Below, one piece after another: positions 53,765 to 64,000 of a DNA stretch of 64,000 nucleotides. The number at the start of each line of letters is the position of its first letter. The stretch's first letter is position 1. The notes under the pieces are model-generated. The model had not been told where the DNA came from and made no database searches. It saw only the letters and a program-made list of their open reading frames with translations. Source of the stretch: Agelas oroides (Eukaryota > Porifera > Demospongiae > Agelasida > Agelasidae); NCBI GenBank assembly GCA_949130485.1, contig OX422183.1, positions 23,357,702 to 23,421,701 on the forward strand, in the 5' to 3' direction. The position numbers and the translations under genes are program-made.

Positions 53765-53985
53765 CAGTGGATTTCAGGTGGCTTTCTGGATTTCAGTTTG
53801 GATTTCTGGATTTCTGGATTTCAAAGTGGATTTCTGGATTTCAAAGTGGATTTCTGGATTTCAAAGTGGATTTCTGGATTTCAAAGTGGATTTCTGGATT
53901 TCAAAGTGGATTTCTGGATTTCAAAGTGGATTTCTGGATTTCAAGCGGATTTCTGGATTTCAAAGCGGATTTCTGGATTTCGCTA
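53765..53985 (+). repeat. 20-bp GGATTTCTGGATTTCAAAGT array
   Basis: About ten tandem units inside the nested element. The three open frames across it merely reflect the periodicity. Confidence 0.95.
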
Positions 53986-54084
53986 TTTCTGAAGATACAG
54001 CTGAAATATACTCATGAACAATCATGAACCACATTCCTCTCAGCCTATATGCTAACAGAATACAATGTCACAGGCAGTTCACCG

Positions 54085-54220
54085 CTACATAGCGCATAGG
54101 CAGCGTGTTCGTTGATTGTCATACATATACATACGCATACTGCGTGTTCGTTGATTGTTATACATATTCATACGCATACTGCGTGTTAGTTTACATACAT
54201 ATTCATACCGTACTGCATGT
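54085..54220 (+). repeat. 50-bp tandem repeat
   Basis: About three units containing CTGCGTGTTCGTTGATTGT and TACATATTCATACGCA. Confidence 0.85.
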
Positions 54221-54274
54221 TCGTCATACATAATACATGTACATCTGACAATTGCAATTACATCACCTTGGAAG

Positions 54275-54332
54275 AATGACCTTTGTACCCGACCGCGAAG
54301 ATCGGCCGGGTACAAAGGTCATTCATTGTGGT
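54275..54332. repeat. hairpin GAATGACCTTTGTACCCG
   Basis: Perfect 18-bp arms around ACCGCGAAGATCGGC, with weaker CATCACC/GGTGACG pairing outside. Perhaps a small MITE core. Confidence 0.8.
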
Positions 54333-54424
54333 GACGTTCTATTACGTCATAGAAAATCGGTGCACGTGCACGTCCTTGTAGTGTAAAGTATACGGATATT
54401 TGCGGAGTATTTTAATAGAATCCT

Positions 54425-54592
54425 GAATTGGATTTCCGGATTTTAGAGTGGATTTCCGGATTTCAGAGTGGATTTCTGGATTTCATAGTGGATTTCTGGA
54501 TTTCAGATTGGATTTCTGGATTTCATAGTGGATTTCTGGATTTCTGGATTTCACAGTGGATTTCTGGATTTCAGTTTGGATTTCTGCCGACG
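54425..54592 (+). repeat. second GGATTTCTGGATTTC array
   Basis: About eight variable units (TTCAGAG, TTCATAG, TTCACAG linkers), the right-hand counterpart of 53765-53985. Confidence 0.9.
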
Positions 54593-56351
54593 GTGTACGA
54601 GATTTCTTTCGTGACGGACCCCTCGATTTCTGCCTACAAGCATTCATTTGATTCAGAGAGTATGCAGCACATTGAGGGAGAAGAGAACAAGTAAGCATGG
54701 TATCAGTATAGTATTAAACTACCTAGTCAGTATTGAATATCAGAAAAGGGATGCATTTCTGGCAGCTTTGTAGCTAGGGGGAAACAGACTGACATTTCAG
54801 AGCAGCCTCCAGCAGCACAGAAAAAAGCTTGACTCATATTTTCCATGAGCCTTGACTGGTCAACACTCTTGTGTTTGGTGCACAATTAGTAAACCTGCTG
54901 TGCAATGCTGTGGTGTGTGTTTTTCCGAGACTATTGTTTATGAACACGATAGAGTGGACAAAATAAGAGTTGACTCTACATGGCAGCGTGTTGCATATGC
55001 AGACATTTTGCATGTGGGATCAGGGCTCTCAGGTTGATCTACTTGTTCACACTAAGTCAAAGCTGTGCATGCATGCTATATAGCTGCCATGTTCGATGAT
55101 AGAACAAAGAATCCAAAGGAGCAAGTTGAACACTGCCTCATAAGTGCCAGGAAGATATATAGTTTGAGGGGATAGTTATCTGTCAGTGTAGCCACACACT
55201 ACAAGCTCTGGGCAGGTAAGGCAAAGTAGTTACTGAAAAATACAATCATGCATTTATCGAAAAAGTGAATATCAGTCAAATGCAAGCTTTATCCAGCTTG
55301 GAGATGATAGCACAGGATTACGGATGGGATGCCTAACACTTAAAGTAAAATGTATATACCCAGCCTCTCTTTGATTATGCTGTCTTTTCCAGTGCTCAAA
55401 GAGAGGGATGCTAGGGGAAGGTTCATCTGTGCGCAGTGTGTCCTGAGTCCTCTGGTGCTCTGAAAGGGGTGCTAGGGGAGAACTTGTATATGTAGTCTCT
55501 GAGAAGGATGTCTGTATTTACTGCTGTTTGCGTTGACCTTGCAAAATACAAGCCAAAAAGCTGTGATATGAAATAATTATGTGGTTATTTAGCCTGTAAA
55601 GAAGTTTACCACATAATTATATTCATATGCACAGCTTGTTTATATTTTGCAATGGTGGGGAAGTGTATCATAGTCTCCTACCCAGGCTCTCCTCACACCC
55701 TGAGCTTGCAGTGTGAGACTGGCTTCGTATACATGCAAGTGCGACAGTATAGAAATGAGAATTTTGCTTGATATGTAAACATAAGAACACAGCATTAACG
55801 GTGCAATCGAACTAGGTAAGGATTTTAAGTATATTAAGACATTGCAGAAGGTATGCATAATTTTAATATGTGCATGCATAGTGAGGGTTCAATTTGAAGC
55901 TCTAAAGCATGCACAATTTAATAATTTGTGGGTTACAGAACTGTAGGATAGGTGGGCTAATGTTTGATAGTATATACTTGAAATTCAACTCCAAACAGTC
56001 TTCTACCAGGGATTTAGCAAAAGAAATACATGTACTACATCTGTTCAAGCATCTATCCTCGAAAAAAGGGTTCTACTAGCAGACAAGTCTGATAATCATA
56101 TATTATATCACATCGCTAGCCAAATTTGGCAACTGCTGCAGCATGGTATGGGTTCATAGGCAAGGCCAGTGGAAGGGCAAGTATTTTAGTCTTTACTGTT
56201 CGGAGGAGGTGGCAAGGAAGTTACGCGTTGTTTTACAATGTATTTTCGGGCGTGATTTTCTATCCCCGCGTACTACAGTAGCTTCGGGTGTCGAAAACTA
56301 TCCCAGCGCCAGCGTGTCTTGTTGCTCTGATGATCTGGCACAGTTGCTACC

Positions 56352-56390
56352 TAGCCTCGTTCCCATCCTCCGCACCTGGGAACGAGGCTA
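56352..56390. mobile_element. 39-bp minimal TAGCCTCG-family element
   Basis: TAGCCTCGTTCCCA and the inverted TGGGAACGAGGCTA with only about 11 bp between, flanked by the 10-bp duplication AGTTGCTACC (56342-56351, 56391-56400). Nested in the 3.7-kb element. Confidence 0.85.
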
Positions 56391-56524
56391 AGTTGCTACC
56401 CTGCTCAGACCTTTGAAGTCTGAGTTCCGAAAATATATCAGTCTGAGAATAAATTTTTGCCTCTAGCATAGGAACATTACCACATTGAACAGACGTAAAA
56501 TAGCTTCATTTTTAAGCCTGATTT

Positions 56525-56590
56525 CATCACACAGCGTTGACGATTTCATCACACAGCATTGACGATTTCATCACACAGCGTTGACAATTT
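56525..56590 (+). repeat. 22-bp tandem repeat
   Basis: Three copies of GATTTCATCACACAGCRTTG. Confidence 0.9.
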
Positions 56591-57284
56591 CAACAATGTT
56601 TGACCCTTGGTGCAGTTAGATTGCACTGTACAGCAACGTAGTGCACAAATGCACACCACAGCATTGCACAGCAGGTTTACTAATTGTGCACCAAACACAA
56701 GAGTGTTGGCCAGTCAAGACTCATGGATAGAAATAGAAAATATAATTCAAGCTTTTTCAGGCTGTGCTGCTGGAGGCTGCTCTGAAATGTCAGTCTGTTT
56801 CCCCCTAGCTACACAGCTGCCAGAAATGCATCCTTTTTCTGATATTCAATACTGACTAGTTTTATTGCTATACTGATACCCTGCTTACTTATTCTCTTCT
56901 CCCTCAATGTGCTGCATACTTCCTGAATGCATGCTTGTAGGCAGAAATTCGGTGAAGTTAAATCTCGTAGGGAGAGGGTTAAAATCTAAATTTTTTTTTA
57001 AAATAGTAATTTTTTTCTCATGAGCAAGTCTGTACATAACGAGATTCACGGTCTGGTGAGCGAAATAAAATTTCTTGGGCTTATCCCCCAAAACTGGCAT
57101 CACTTCCCGTATACAACAGTAAAATTTGTTCCTCTCCTTTCGAGTATCCGTACTTTGTATGTTTTGGACGTTGCTGGGTTACACCGTTGCAAAAGCGCCC
57201 CGTAACCCAAGAAATTCGACTTGGTCCACCAGACCGTTTCTCCTCGTGAGAGGGTGGCGTCTGGGACGAGACTACATGTGTCCC

Positions 57285-58590
57285 GCCATAATAATATACC
57301 CCCGGCGCCCCGGGAAGGGGGACTCTGAAACAGCTAGTCTCGTGACCAACCGGAAAAACCTACGGAAAATCTGTCTGGTAAAGTAAGGCTGGATTGTTGG
57401 GCTTTTCAAAATTCGATGGAGTTATTGGAACGTGCCAATCAAATTATAGCATGTCCAATTACTCTAGCGGCCCACTAGCCCAGTGCTTGTGCGGATCCTA
57501 ATTGGTGATAATTGAAGCTATTTAGAGGCGAGAATGGTCAGCGCCAGCCACATTCAAACCCTGTTTGATCAGTATACAACATTGTTGTCTATGAACTTGA
57601 ACCTGCCTATGGTGACCTGACTGCATGTGAGGGTCTGGTGGACAAGACTAATTAGCATAAGGTAGTTTGGGATTGTTTTTCACTTTTCCACACTCAATAG
57701 TTAAAATGTGAACAAGACCACACATTTCCTAATGCCTGGGAGCCAGTTCAAACACTGACTCCAAGGGTGAAGCCCAAGGACAAGGGTGGTTTGTGCTGCC
57801 TTGTAGCTATGCATGACAGTTTCCACTGCAAACAAAGTAGCTTATAGAGAGCATCATTGTACAACTTCCTGTGGTATATGAAACGGAATCTATACAACTT
57901 TCTGTCTCATGTGACTTGTAGTACTGATAATGATTCTCTGTGGTAAAAATTAAACTACATGCAGCTGCAAGGCTTCCCTATTGATTCTCATACACTTGTG
58001 TGAGTTAGACATATATATATATATACATATATATAGAATGCAAGAATTACTCAGTTAAAGTGGTTATTCAGCGCATTGGCCCAACTTCTAAATAAGTCTA
58101 CTTCATGCTGTCATGATGGTGGAAGGTCTTACACCATTGCCATATCCACATTTTATTTTGTATACACACGCATAAATTTCATGTATGTCCTTTATATTTG
58201 TCCATGCTGCCATGAGGGATATAAGTATTGTAAACTCGAACAAAGATACCACTGTCTTTGCTATCTGGAGCTTGGAGTATTGACAATTGAAGTTGCTCTA
58301 AGGGCTGGGAATGGTACACAGGCCAACAATAGTTAATGAGTGTTAGGTTCACATGACAAGGAAAAGGAACAATGACTGTTGCTTTGTATGGTGCTCATGG
58401 AAATCTACCATTGTAGCAAATCCATTTGTTGTACTCCATGCAAGCACTTTGGATCTGTCCATAGTTGGCTGTCACAAGAATACGAGTATTGCAACAGTTG
58501 AAGTTGCTGTAAGGGTTGGGAAATTTACATACTGCATGTAGGCCACACAATATAGTTAACACTTTAATCACCAATGATGCCTTTTGACAT
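57285..58590. other. no gene recognised; local duplication
   Basis: A TA microsatellite lies at 58010-58034. Segments ending GAAGTTGCTCTAAGGGCTGG (58290) and GAAGTTGCTGTAAGGGTTGG (58500) are a roughly 210-bp imperfect duplication. No coding evidence. Confidence 0.5.
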
Positions 58591-58784
58591 CGTCTGACTT
58601 TGGCTGCATGCTATCAGTTGATGCAATCAGTTTTGAAGATAGGTTTTGCGCTAGCAAAAAAGGTGGGGTAGGGAGAGGTGGGCGGGTTTCAGCACAGGGT
58701 ATCGTGCACATGGTAGCTGCCTTGGCTGGCTGTAGTGTTAATAGCCTTGGTCAGCACTACATGGCTGCCACTATTTGGGTATGT

Positions 58785-59510
58785 ACACAACCTGGACTCT
58801 GGACTCTGGACTGGACCATGCACTGTACTATGGACTGGATTATGGACTCAATTTTGGACCTGATAGTGTTCCAGTTCTGCAATTCAACGGAGACTATGAA
58901 TGCTGGATTGCCCAATGAGCAGGGGATTGACATCAGTAGGAACACACATTTTTGCAGCTTTCAGCAAGACTGGTTTAAGCCATCGCTCTGCTCATACAAC
59001 CTCCCAGCCCACCTGGTTGGCAAGGACTCATAGGAGTTGTATTGTAATGCCTAATGTAAGCTTTAGCGGGAAAGAAAATCCACAGAGATACAGCTTGCAG
59101 TCGAACCTGGAACCTTGTGAATACTAGTCAGATGCTCTTAGCACTGAGCTACTGGACTCATGGCGGAAGAGTAGAAGTATAAGCCATGCAACAGCCAGGC
59201 TGGAGGCCTCAGTAACTTCAGCTGTCGGGTACATCACTTCAGCCTCTTGCTCTATATCTCCCAACGCATTGTCTAGACATTAAACGCTCACATAAATGCT
59301 GAAAAAATCCATAGGAACCTGTACAATAACCACCTTTGGCACAGGACTGCAAGTGATCAAAAAGTGGATGGTGGGAAGGCCTGGAAATGTGCGGTTAGTT
59401 CATAGATTCTGCTTTCCAGTCTAAAACCAAGTCCAAAATGTAGTTCATACTCCAGTCCATAGTCCAGTCCATGGTCCAGTCCAGAGTCCAGAGTCCAGGT
59501 TTTGTACCTA
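58785..59510. repeat. inverted repeat with CTGGACT units
   Basis: Left: CCTGGACTCTGGACTCTGGA and ACTATGGACTGG. Right: inverted TCCAGTCCATAGTCCAGTCC and AGAGTCCAGAGTCCAGG with TGTACCTACCCC. Possibly ends of one element enclosing 58860-59425. Confidence 0.6.
59085..59158 (-). mobile_element. tRNA-like SINE head
   Basis: Minus strand GTCCAGTAGCTCAGTGCTAA, AGAGCA, then GGTTCGACTGC about 30 bp on: A and B boxes of a tRNA. The anticodon stem nearly pairs, but the T stem and acceptor do not, so a tRNA-derived repeat is preferred over a functional tRNA. Confidence 0.5.
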
Positions 59511-59564
59511 CCCCACAATTTGGGGTAGAAACCTCTCCACTTGTTGGGGCACCATTTCAGGAAC

Positions 59565-59632
59565 GCTCCTCCTGACTGAAAACTGTTACATGTAGGCAGT
59601 TTTCAGTCAGAAGGAGCATTCGGTGGTCAAAG
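59565..59632. repeat. hairpin, CTGACTGAAAACTG arms
   Basis: GGAACGCTCCTCCTGACTGA and the inverted TCAGTCAGAAGGAGCATTC enclose an 11-bp loop. Confidence 0.85.
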
Positions 59633-60062
59633 AGCCCTGACCATTGAAAGCTCACTAATGAGTGGGTGTGGTTAAGATCATAAACCACATAGCTTTTTGT
59701 TGCATCGTCGCTTGTATACTTTTCGAGATCAGTCTTGACATACACATCAACGTTGCTACGTTGAACTTCCGGTCCGGAAGTAGTTAATTAAATATGCAGA
59801 ATTAGCTTCTGGTGGGTGTAATGAATACAGTTACTAACGCAGGAAGTTTGTACTATATATACAGCTAACGTGAACGAGAAAGGACCTTGTGTGCCCATGA
59901 CGCCGTATGGCATCATTGGGCTGAAAAGGGAGTTTTGCAGTTCACATGCATGACAAAGAAAAGGAACAATGTCTTATTGTTGTGTAATACTCACCAGTTA
60001 AATAAACCCTGCGACTGGAGTAACCTTACAACTGTTACTTTAACTGAGTAGTGCATGGATGC

Positions 60063-60380
60063 ATGCATAGGCGTCAGAAGCAAATTGAGAGTGGGGAGGC
60101 TATAGTTAGCCCCCTGCCATACCTCAAAAAGCATGTATACAGTGCACTAGTGCGAGATGCATAAGTACTATGTACAACCAGCCTTATGTGCGAAAACGCA
60201 AATTCAGCAAGCGCAAACCAAGTATCCTTCGTTCAAAAATTGCAAGACAGTACAATAATCGATCAATCGATCGACAACGTCTAGCTAGCTAGCTAAAATA
60301 CAGATCACGCCTACTTTGAGGACTAAAAAGGTGGGGGGGGGGGGGGGGGGGCATGGCCCCCCACCCCCCCGTACCGGTAT
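60063..60380. mobile_element. probable hAT-like fragment with poly-G/C end
   Basis: Begins near CATAGGCGTCAGAAGC and ends in a G run followed by GCATGGCCCCCCACCCCCC. Similar GGGGGGCATG ends occur at 27.6 and 30.4 kb. Boundaries uncertain. Confidence 0.45.
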
Positions 60381-61140
60381 ATACGTAAAGAGAAATCATT
60401 AAGAATGTATCCCAACTATTACAACTTGAGGTATAAATAATTGTGTAGTGCAGCTCATTGTGTCCAAAATGGGGCTTATGCTTCTCACTCTGGGGGAGCT
60501 GATTTATAATTAGCTCCTCTGCAGTAAGGGGGCTTATTAAATAGAGTAGCTAACCCAGGCCCCCGGTCAGCCTTTCAATATGAAAATGTGGTACATAATC
60601 TCATGTCACCATGATGTACTCTATAATAAATCAGAACAAAACGGTGATATTTTCATCTTCTTCAAGCAGCTACACGTTCAATCCTTGAAGTGCATGAGGG
60701 TTGCTCCCCACACTTGCTAGGTAAGTTGTCTGGCTCTTATTAGCTACATCATTTTTTCTGATTTTCGCCACCTTTTCTAGGGTTTATTAGAGTTGTGAGG
60801 GTGAATTTTGGGTGTTGTGGGCAATGGTGCATAATTATGTGAATATAAATATATTGACCAATAGGGTTAGAGCTTTGAAAAGTACTTCAAGATGGCTCAA
60901 ATTGGCGTCCCCAGACCCCACCCTCTCACGAGGAAAACGCCAGGAGGACCCCGCAGGCTGGGCACGAGACTAGCTCGTGCCTAAACCCTCTCTCGATTCA
61001 GTTTCCAAACGGGGTCTAAATACGAGACTAACATAGTTCAGTTTTCCTACAGCCTAGCTTTGTAAATACCAGTACACAAGCAATGCATTACTTGGTTTAT
61101 CCTCTGAACTAGTGGATCAGCAGAGGCTGAGCATGGACAT
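60381..61140. other. no gene recognised
   Basis: Includes a short CACGAGACTAGCTCGTG palindrome near 60963, related to the AGTCTCG ends at 53564 and 57274. Confidence 0.45.
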
Positions 61141-61149
61141 GCAAGCCGC

Positions 61150-61738
61150 TAGCCTCGTTCCCAGGCGCGGAGGAGGGGGAGGAGAAAGAGCGCCTGGTAC
61201 ACACTGTTTACGCATGCGCTTAATCGCCACGGAATTCCGTGGCGACCGTGTTCGTACGTGTACGTTCGTATACTGGTGACGTCATAAACTCGCCGCGTTG
61301 ATGTGCCAGTTGACGTTCTGTTCGAGTGAGTTTCATATCGGGCTGTTCTAGGCCTTCTGGTAGCTAGGTACCTCGAGGTAAAGCTCAAGAAAGGACAGGT
61401 TGCCTCCGATGAGTGCGTTTACCAAGGAAACGTACCTTTATGCGGTTATCCACCGTTTCCGGTAAGTGGATTCCTACCACTGCCTACCAGACATTTTTCT
61501 TTGCATCCGACAGTATAAAACTAGGCAAAGCATGTAGCAGCGATGTTTATAGCGTCCTAAGAACAAAAGCCGAGGCATTTTTGTGTGACGGTTTATGCTA
61601 TTCACGTGAGCCGTTGATCGTCATATTAGTACACGCTCCTAATTCTGCCACGTGGCCTTTGCTATAATTACGCACATGCGCAAACAGTATGTACCAGGCG
61701 CTCTTTCTCCCCCTCCTCCGCGCCTGGGAAAGAGGCTA
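61150..61738. mobile_element. 589-bp TAGCCTCG-family element, 48-bp TIRs
   Basis: Left TAGCCTCGTTCCCAGGCGCG and right CGCGCCTGGGAAAGAGGCTA extend to about 50 bp of inverted repeat through GCGCCTGGTAC, with one 3-bp indel. Flanked by GCAAGCCGC (61141-61149, 61739-61747). The 9-bp duplication again fits Mutator-like elements. Confidence 0.9.
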
Positions 61739-61811
61739 GCAAGCCGCATGGTTCAGCTGACTAAAGGCATCAAAGGGTTGATATACTTGGAGGCGCGCGC
61801 CAGCTTCTCAG
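61739..61811 (+). other. possible exon end interrupted by transposon
   Basis: After removal of the element and one duplication, the plus strand reads RMVQLTKGIKGLIYLEARAS then FS with donor TCAG|GTAAGA. The frame extends only about eight codons left of the insertion before an acceptor would be needed. Weak candidate exon, unrecognised. Confidence 0.3.
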
Positions 61812-63120
61812 GTAAGATATTTACCCCGCGCGCCCATGCGCGAAGGAGTTAAGCAATCGGTTTTGTCCGTCAGTCAGTCTGTCAGTCTGTCTGCTTGTTT
61901 GTCAGTTCGGTCACAAATTTTGAAATCAGCACATTTTCTGCTGTACGCGGCAGCGACATGGCAATCTAAAAAAATTATGTATGTGTATATACCTGATACA
62001 GACCAAAGCAGTTCACTCCTCTGCATTTCCAGCTTTTTTCTATTTAACATTGTTATTGTCCACCATTATGACATGGTCAACCACTTGGATATGGTGGAGA
62101 CCGGGCATATGCGGACTCCAAGCACGTGTTGGCATCCACCAGCCTCCTTGTTCCCAGGATTGCAAGTGTTGACAGGGTGTAAATTATTGAAAATGTGATT
62201 AACACCAGCACACATCAAACAGACTTGTGAACTACAAAAATTTACACCTTTCTCCCTCCCATATAGCTACACACTGTTGCAAGCAACAATTGTAGCTCAA
62301 TTTGACGTGGCTAAACAGCCTGTGAATGATGTTACACCCATTTCAACAGCATTTTTGAAGCTTCAAGTTTTGCCTCTTGACCTGGCAAATTAGATTACAA
62401 TAATTGAATTGCCTACATTGACAAGTGGATTTTCTCACCATATGTAAACCATGGGGATTGTTCAAAATATTGATTGTCCAAATGACCATCTAAATTTCAA
62501 GCAATAGTGTCAATGTTGATATCAGAAGAGAGGTATTCATGAGTAGAAAGTGGTTTTCACATGGAAAATTTGATTCAGAGCTACAGAAAGGAGTTATTCC
62601 AAAAATAAGATAATATTTCTAAGTGAAATCACACCTATAGCAGGAAAAATTGTGCTAATTGTAGCCCAACTGTAGGCAAATTTCCTCAAACTTCCTTATA
62701 TGAGCTGGGCATGGGCCTGGAAATGAGGCAACGCATTCACTTGGCTTGAATAAACATTTGCTGACAGCCATCCGGGGGTGTGACAGGGTGCAGAGACCTT
62801 CAGTTGGAAAGTATAAAAAACCCTTGATCTTTCATCCCTACAACCAGCTTTAATGTGTAGATACTGATGTACACTGCATACCACAAACATTTAAACTGTG
62901 TAATATTATGGGCACACATGGGAACACAAAAAGTTCAGTTTGCTGATATTGAAATTGTGTGGGGTATGTTTTCCCTGAAGACCTCTAATTGTTAAGGGTG
63001 TGCATTAATAGGTCTCTGTGCAGAAGTTATACCATCCACTACTTGCAAACAACTGTATGGTTGGTAGTTTTAGTTGGGCTCATACCCTCACAACTATAGC
63101 ATTTTACAGCTAACATTTTT
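61812..63120. other. no gene recognised
   Basis: A CAGTCTGT microsatellite at 61870-61905 and the repeat shared with 11.5 kb at 62200-62285. Remaining sequence is AT-rich without supported genes. Confidence 0.45.
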
Positions 63121-63129
63121 CATCTCTGT

Positions 63130-63440
63130 ATACCTTCTGACTGTGGTACCTCTCTGAGCAAGGACTCACTGTGGTTCGATCACATTTGCACAAACCATCC
63201 TGATGTGGTGAACAATCTGTCATGTGAAGAAATCATTTCAGCTCTAAGGGAGGCAGATGTTGACATTATTTTCTCCGTTGCTAACTCAAAACTAAACACT
63301 ATTTTTCCTGGCACTTAAGTTGTGTATCACCACCCCCTTTTTTCACTATATAATATATTTTATTATAGTATACCATGTACTATGTCTCTCTGTATGCCAA
63401 TGCCCTATGGGTCGTGCAATATAAGAACTTTGAACTTTGA
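63130..63440 (+). mobile_element. 5'-truncated LINE 3' end (probable)
   Basis: The frame CEEIISALREADVDIIFSVA, then NSKLNTIFPGT and stop, is followed by a 3' region with GGGTCGTGCAATATAAGAAC and a TTTGAACTTTGA tail. This resembles the GTCGTGCCCC and GAACCTTG tail of the LINE at 43 kb. RT motifs are absent. Confidence 0.45.
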
Positions 63441-63446
63441 TTCATG

Positions 63447-63832
63447 CTGATATCCTACATCCATTAGTGCAACCTTTGCTGCGTACTATGGTTAGCCGTC
63501 AAGTTGCGTGAATTTCATGTATCTGCGCTAATTCGGCATTGCACGGCCTCGGGTGAAATGGATTTGCTTGTAGGTTTGTGGAGGCTGGCGCGCTCATTGC
63601 ACATGCAGATTAACGGCTACTATTTTTCAACATTGCACACCTGCTTCCTGCTGATATGCAACTTACATTAGTGCAACTTTTGTTGCAGGCTATGGTTAGC
63701 CGTCAGGTTGCGTGAATTTAATGTGTCTGCGCTAATTCGGCATTTCACAGCCTCGGGTGAAATGAAATTGCTTGCAGGCTAGTGGATGTTGGTATACGCT
63801 CATTGCACAGATTAACGGCTTGCATTTTTGAA
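63447..63832 (+). repeat. two tandem units of about 200 bp
   Basis: GGTTAGCCGTCAAGTTGCGTG (first 20 bases compared) and CTGCGCTAATTCGGCATT recur in both units; junction near 63651. Confidence 0.9.
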
Positions 63833-63880
63833 CTCTGTATACCATAAGTATTATATCATATACATGCATGATACCATCAC

Positions 63881-63973
63881 CTTTATACAGCTACTAACTC
63901 CCCTTTGCACCCCGAAAGTAATGCAGAATAACCTCAGCACTACTGTAAGGCCGCTCAGCGCTTTTGAACTCAT
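63881..63973 (-). CDS. signal exon of a further receptor paralog
   Basis: ATG at 63973 opens MSSKALSGLTVVLRLFCITF then GVQRGVSSCIK and donor AAG|GTGATG. Its layout matches the signal exons of D and G (the Cys-x-x position before the splice, GGTNGCT in G). The next exons would be near 63.8 kb and below, but only the tandem repeats are found there, so it may be an orphan or its remaining exons lost. Upstream promoter lies outside the window. Confidence 0.55.
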
Positions 63974-64000
63974 CTTTTCAAACAAAAGGTGTACTACAAT

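Larger units (their letters stand above)
53719..54625. mobile_element. 907-bp nested element, CGAGGGGTCCGTCACG ends
   Basis: Perfect 16-bp inverted ends, flanked by ATTTCTGC (53711-53718, 54626-54633). The inverted sister arm at about 56940-56960 carries the same sequence without the insert (minus strand GAATTTCTGCCTACAAGCAT), giving a natural empty site that fixes both borders. Interior: GGATTTC arrays, a 50-bp tandem repeat and a hairpin. Confidence 0.9.
53564..57274. mobile_element. 3.7-kb element with long inverted arms
   Basis: Ends AGTCTCGTGCCC and GGGACGAGACT are inverted, and flanks CATGCGTCCC (53554-53563) and CATGTGTCCC (57275-57284) form a 10-bp duplication with one mismatch. Arms 53600-54917 and 56640-57040 are inverted copies (shared TTGTGCACCAAACACAAGAG, TATGCAGCACATTGAGGG). 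The spacer 54918-56640 has no recognised gene. Foldback or Mutator-like grouping is inferred from the duplication length. Confidence 0.7.

Noticed and set aside
53767-54027. Frames of repeated ISGFQSGFLDF
   Set aside because: Period-20 tandem DNA open in all three frames inside a transposon.

Overview
This window is eukaryotic and metazoan. Genes are split by short GT-AG introns with consistent phases. They encode secreted-signal, Ig-like/fibronectin-III, single-pass membrane proteins, and they sit among dense non-autonomous DNA transposons, one LINE, tRNA-derived SINE heads, satellites and minisatellites. The repeat style and receptor architecture suggest an invertebrate, perhaps a sponge, but no diagnostic marker gene is present and the species is not established.

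The main theme is a local family of type I membrane receptors in several states. Gene A (1795-4804, minus) is phase-consistent over eight exons (371 aa). Locus B (8975-11294, minus) is a decayed paralog with two transmembrane exons. Relics lie at 5054-5580 (plus) and 31882-32236 (plus, truncated in its Ig exon). Gene D (33297-36202, minus, 423 aa) and gene G (48839-53479, minus, 505 aa) reassemble into open frames across seven exons each: signal, Ig-like, FN3, FN3, Ser/Thr stalk, transmembrane segment, tyrosine-rich tail. E (37132-37719, plus) and F (46221-47147, minus) are 3'-end duplicates. A further signal exon lies at 63881-63973 (minus) and runs out of the window.

The tails of D, G, F and E carry YEEI motifs in ITAM-like spacing (YxxI-x6/7-YxxI/L). 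The number of YEEI units differs between paralogs (1, 3, 2 and 11), through tandem duplication of an in-frame 30-bp unit. The stalk exon varies independently through an 18-bp unit encoding SSV(A/Q)TQ: 0 in D, 9 in G, about 28 in F. Three members share a perfect DR1 nuclear-receptor half-site pair just upstream of the signal exon. Together this looks like a fast-evolving activating-receptor-like cluster.

Region by region: 1-11.3 kb, receptors A and B, a relic, MITEs, and an inverted pair of tRNA-derived SINEs. 11.3-15.4 kb, transposon debris including a hAT transposase C-terminus, and CAGA-type repeats. 15.7-18.2 kb, an unrecognised nuclear-looking gene (minus). 18.5-20.4 kb, two TTAA-flanked elements forming a giant palindrome. 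20.8-25.5 kb, a 115-bp satellite. 25.6-27.2 kb, a 10-bp-unit minisatellite that flips strand several times. 27.5-31.4 kb, more TTAA, hAT-like and Mutator-like elements. 31.8-37.7 kb, receptors C, D, E. 40.0-43.1 kb, a LINE inserted in a duplicated first-exon segment. 43.4-44.9 kb, another TTAA element. 46.2-53.5 kb, receptors F and G. 53.6-57.3 kb, a large inverted-repeat element with a nested insertion. 57.3-64 kb, mostly repeats, then the last signal exon.
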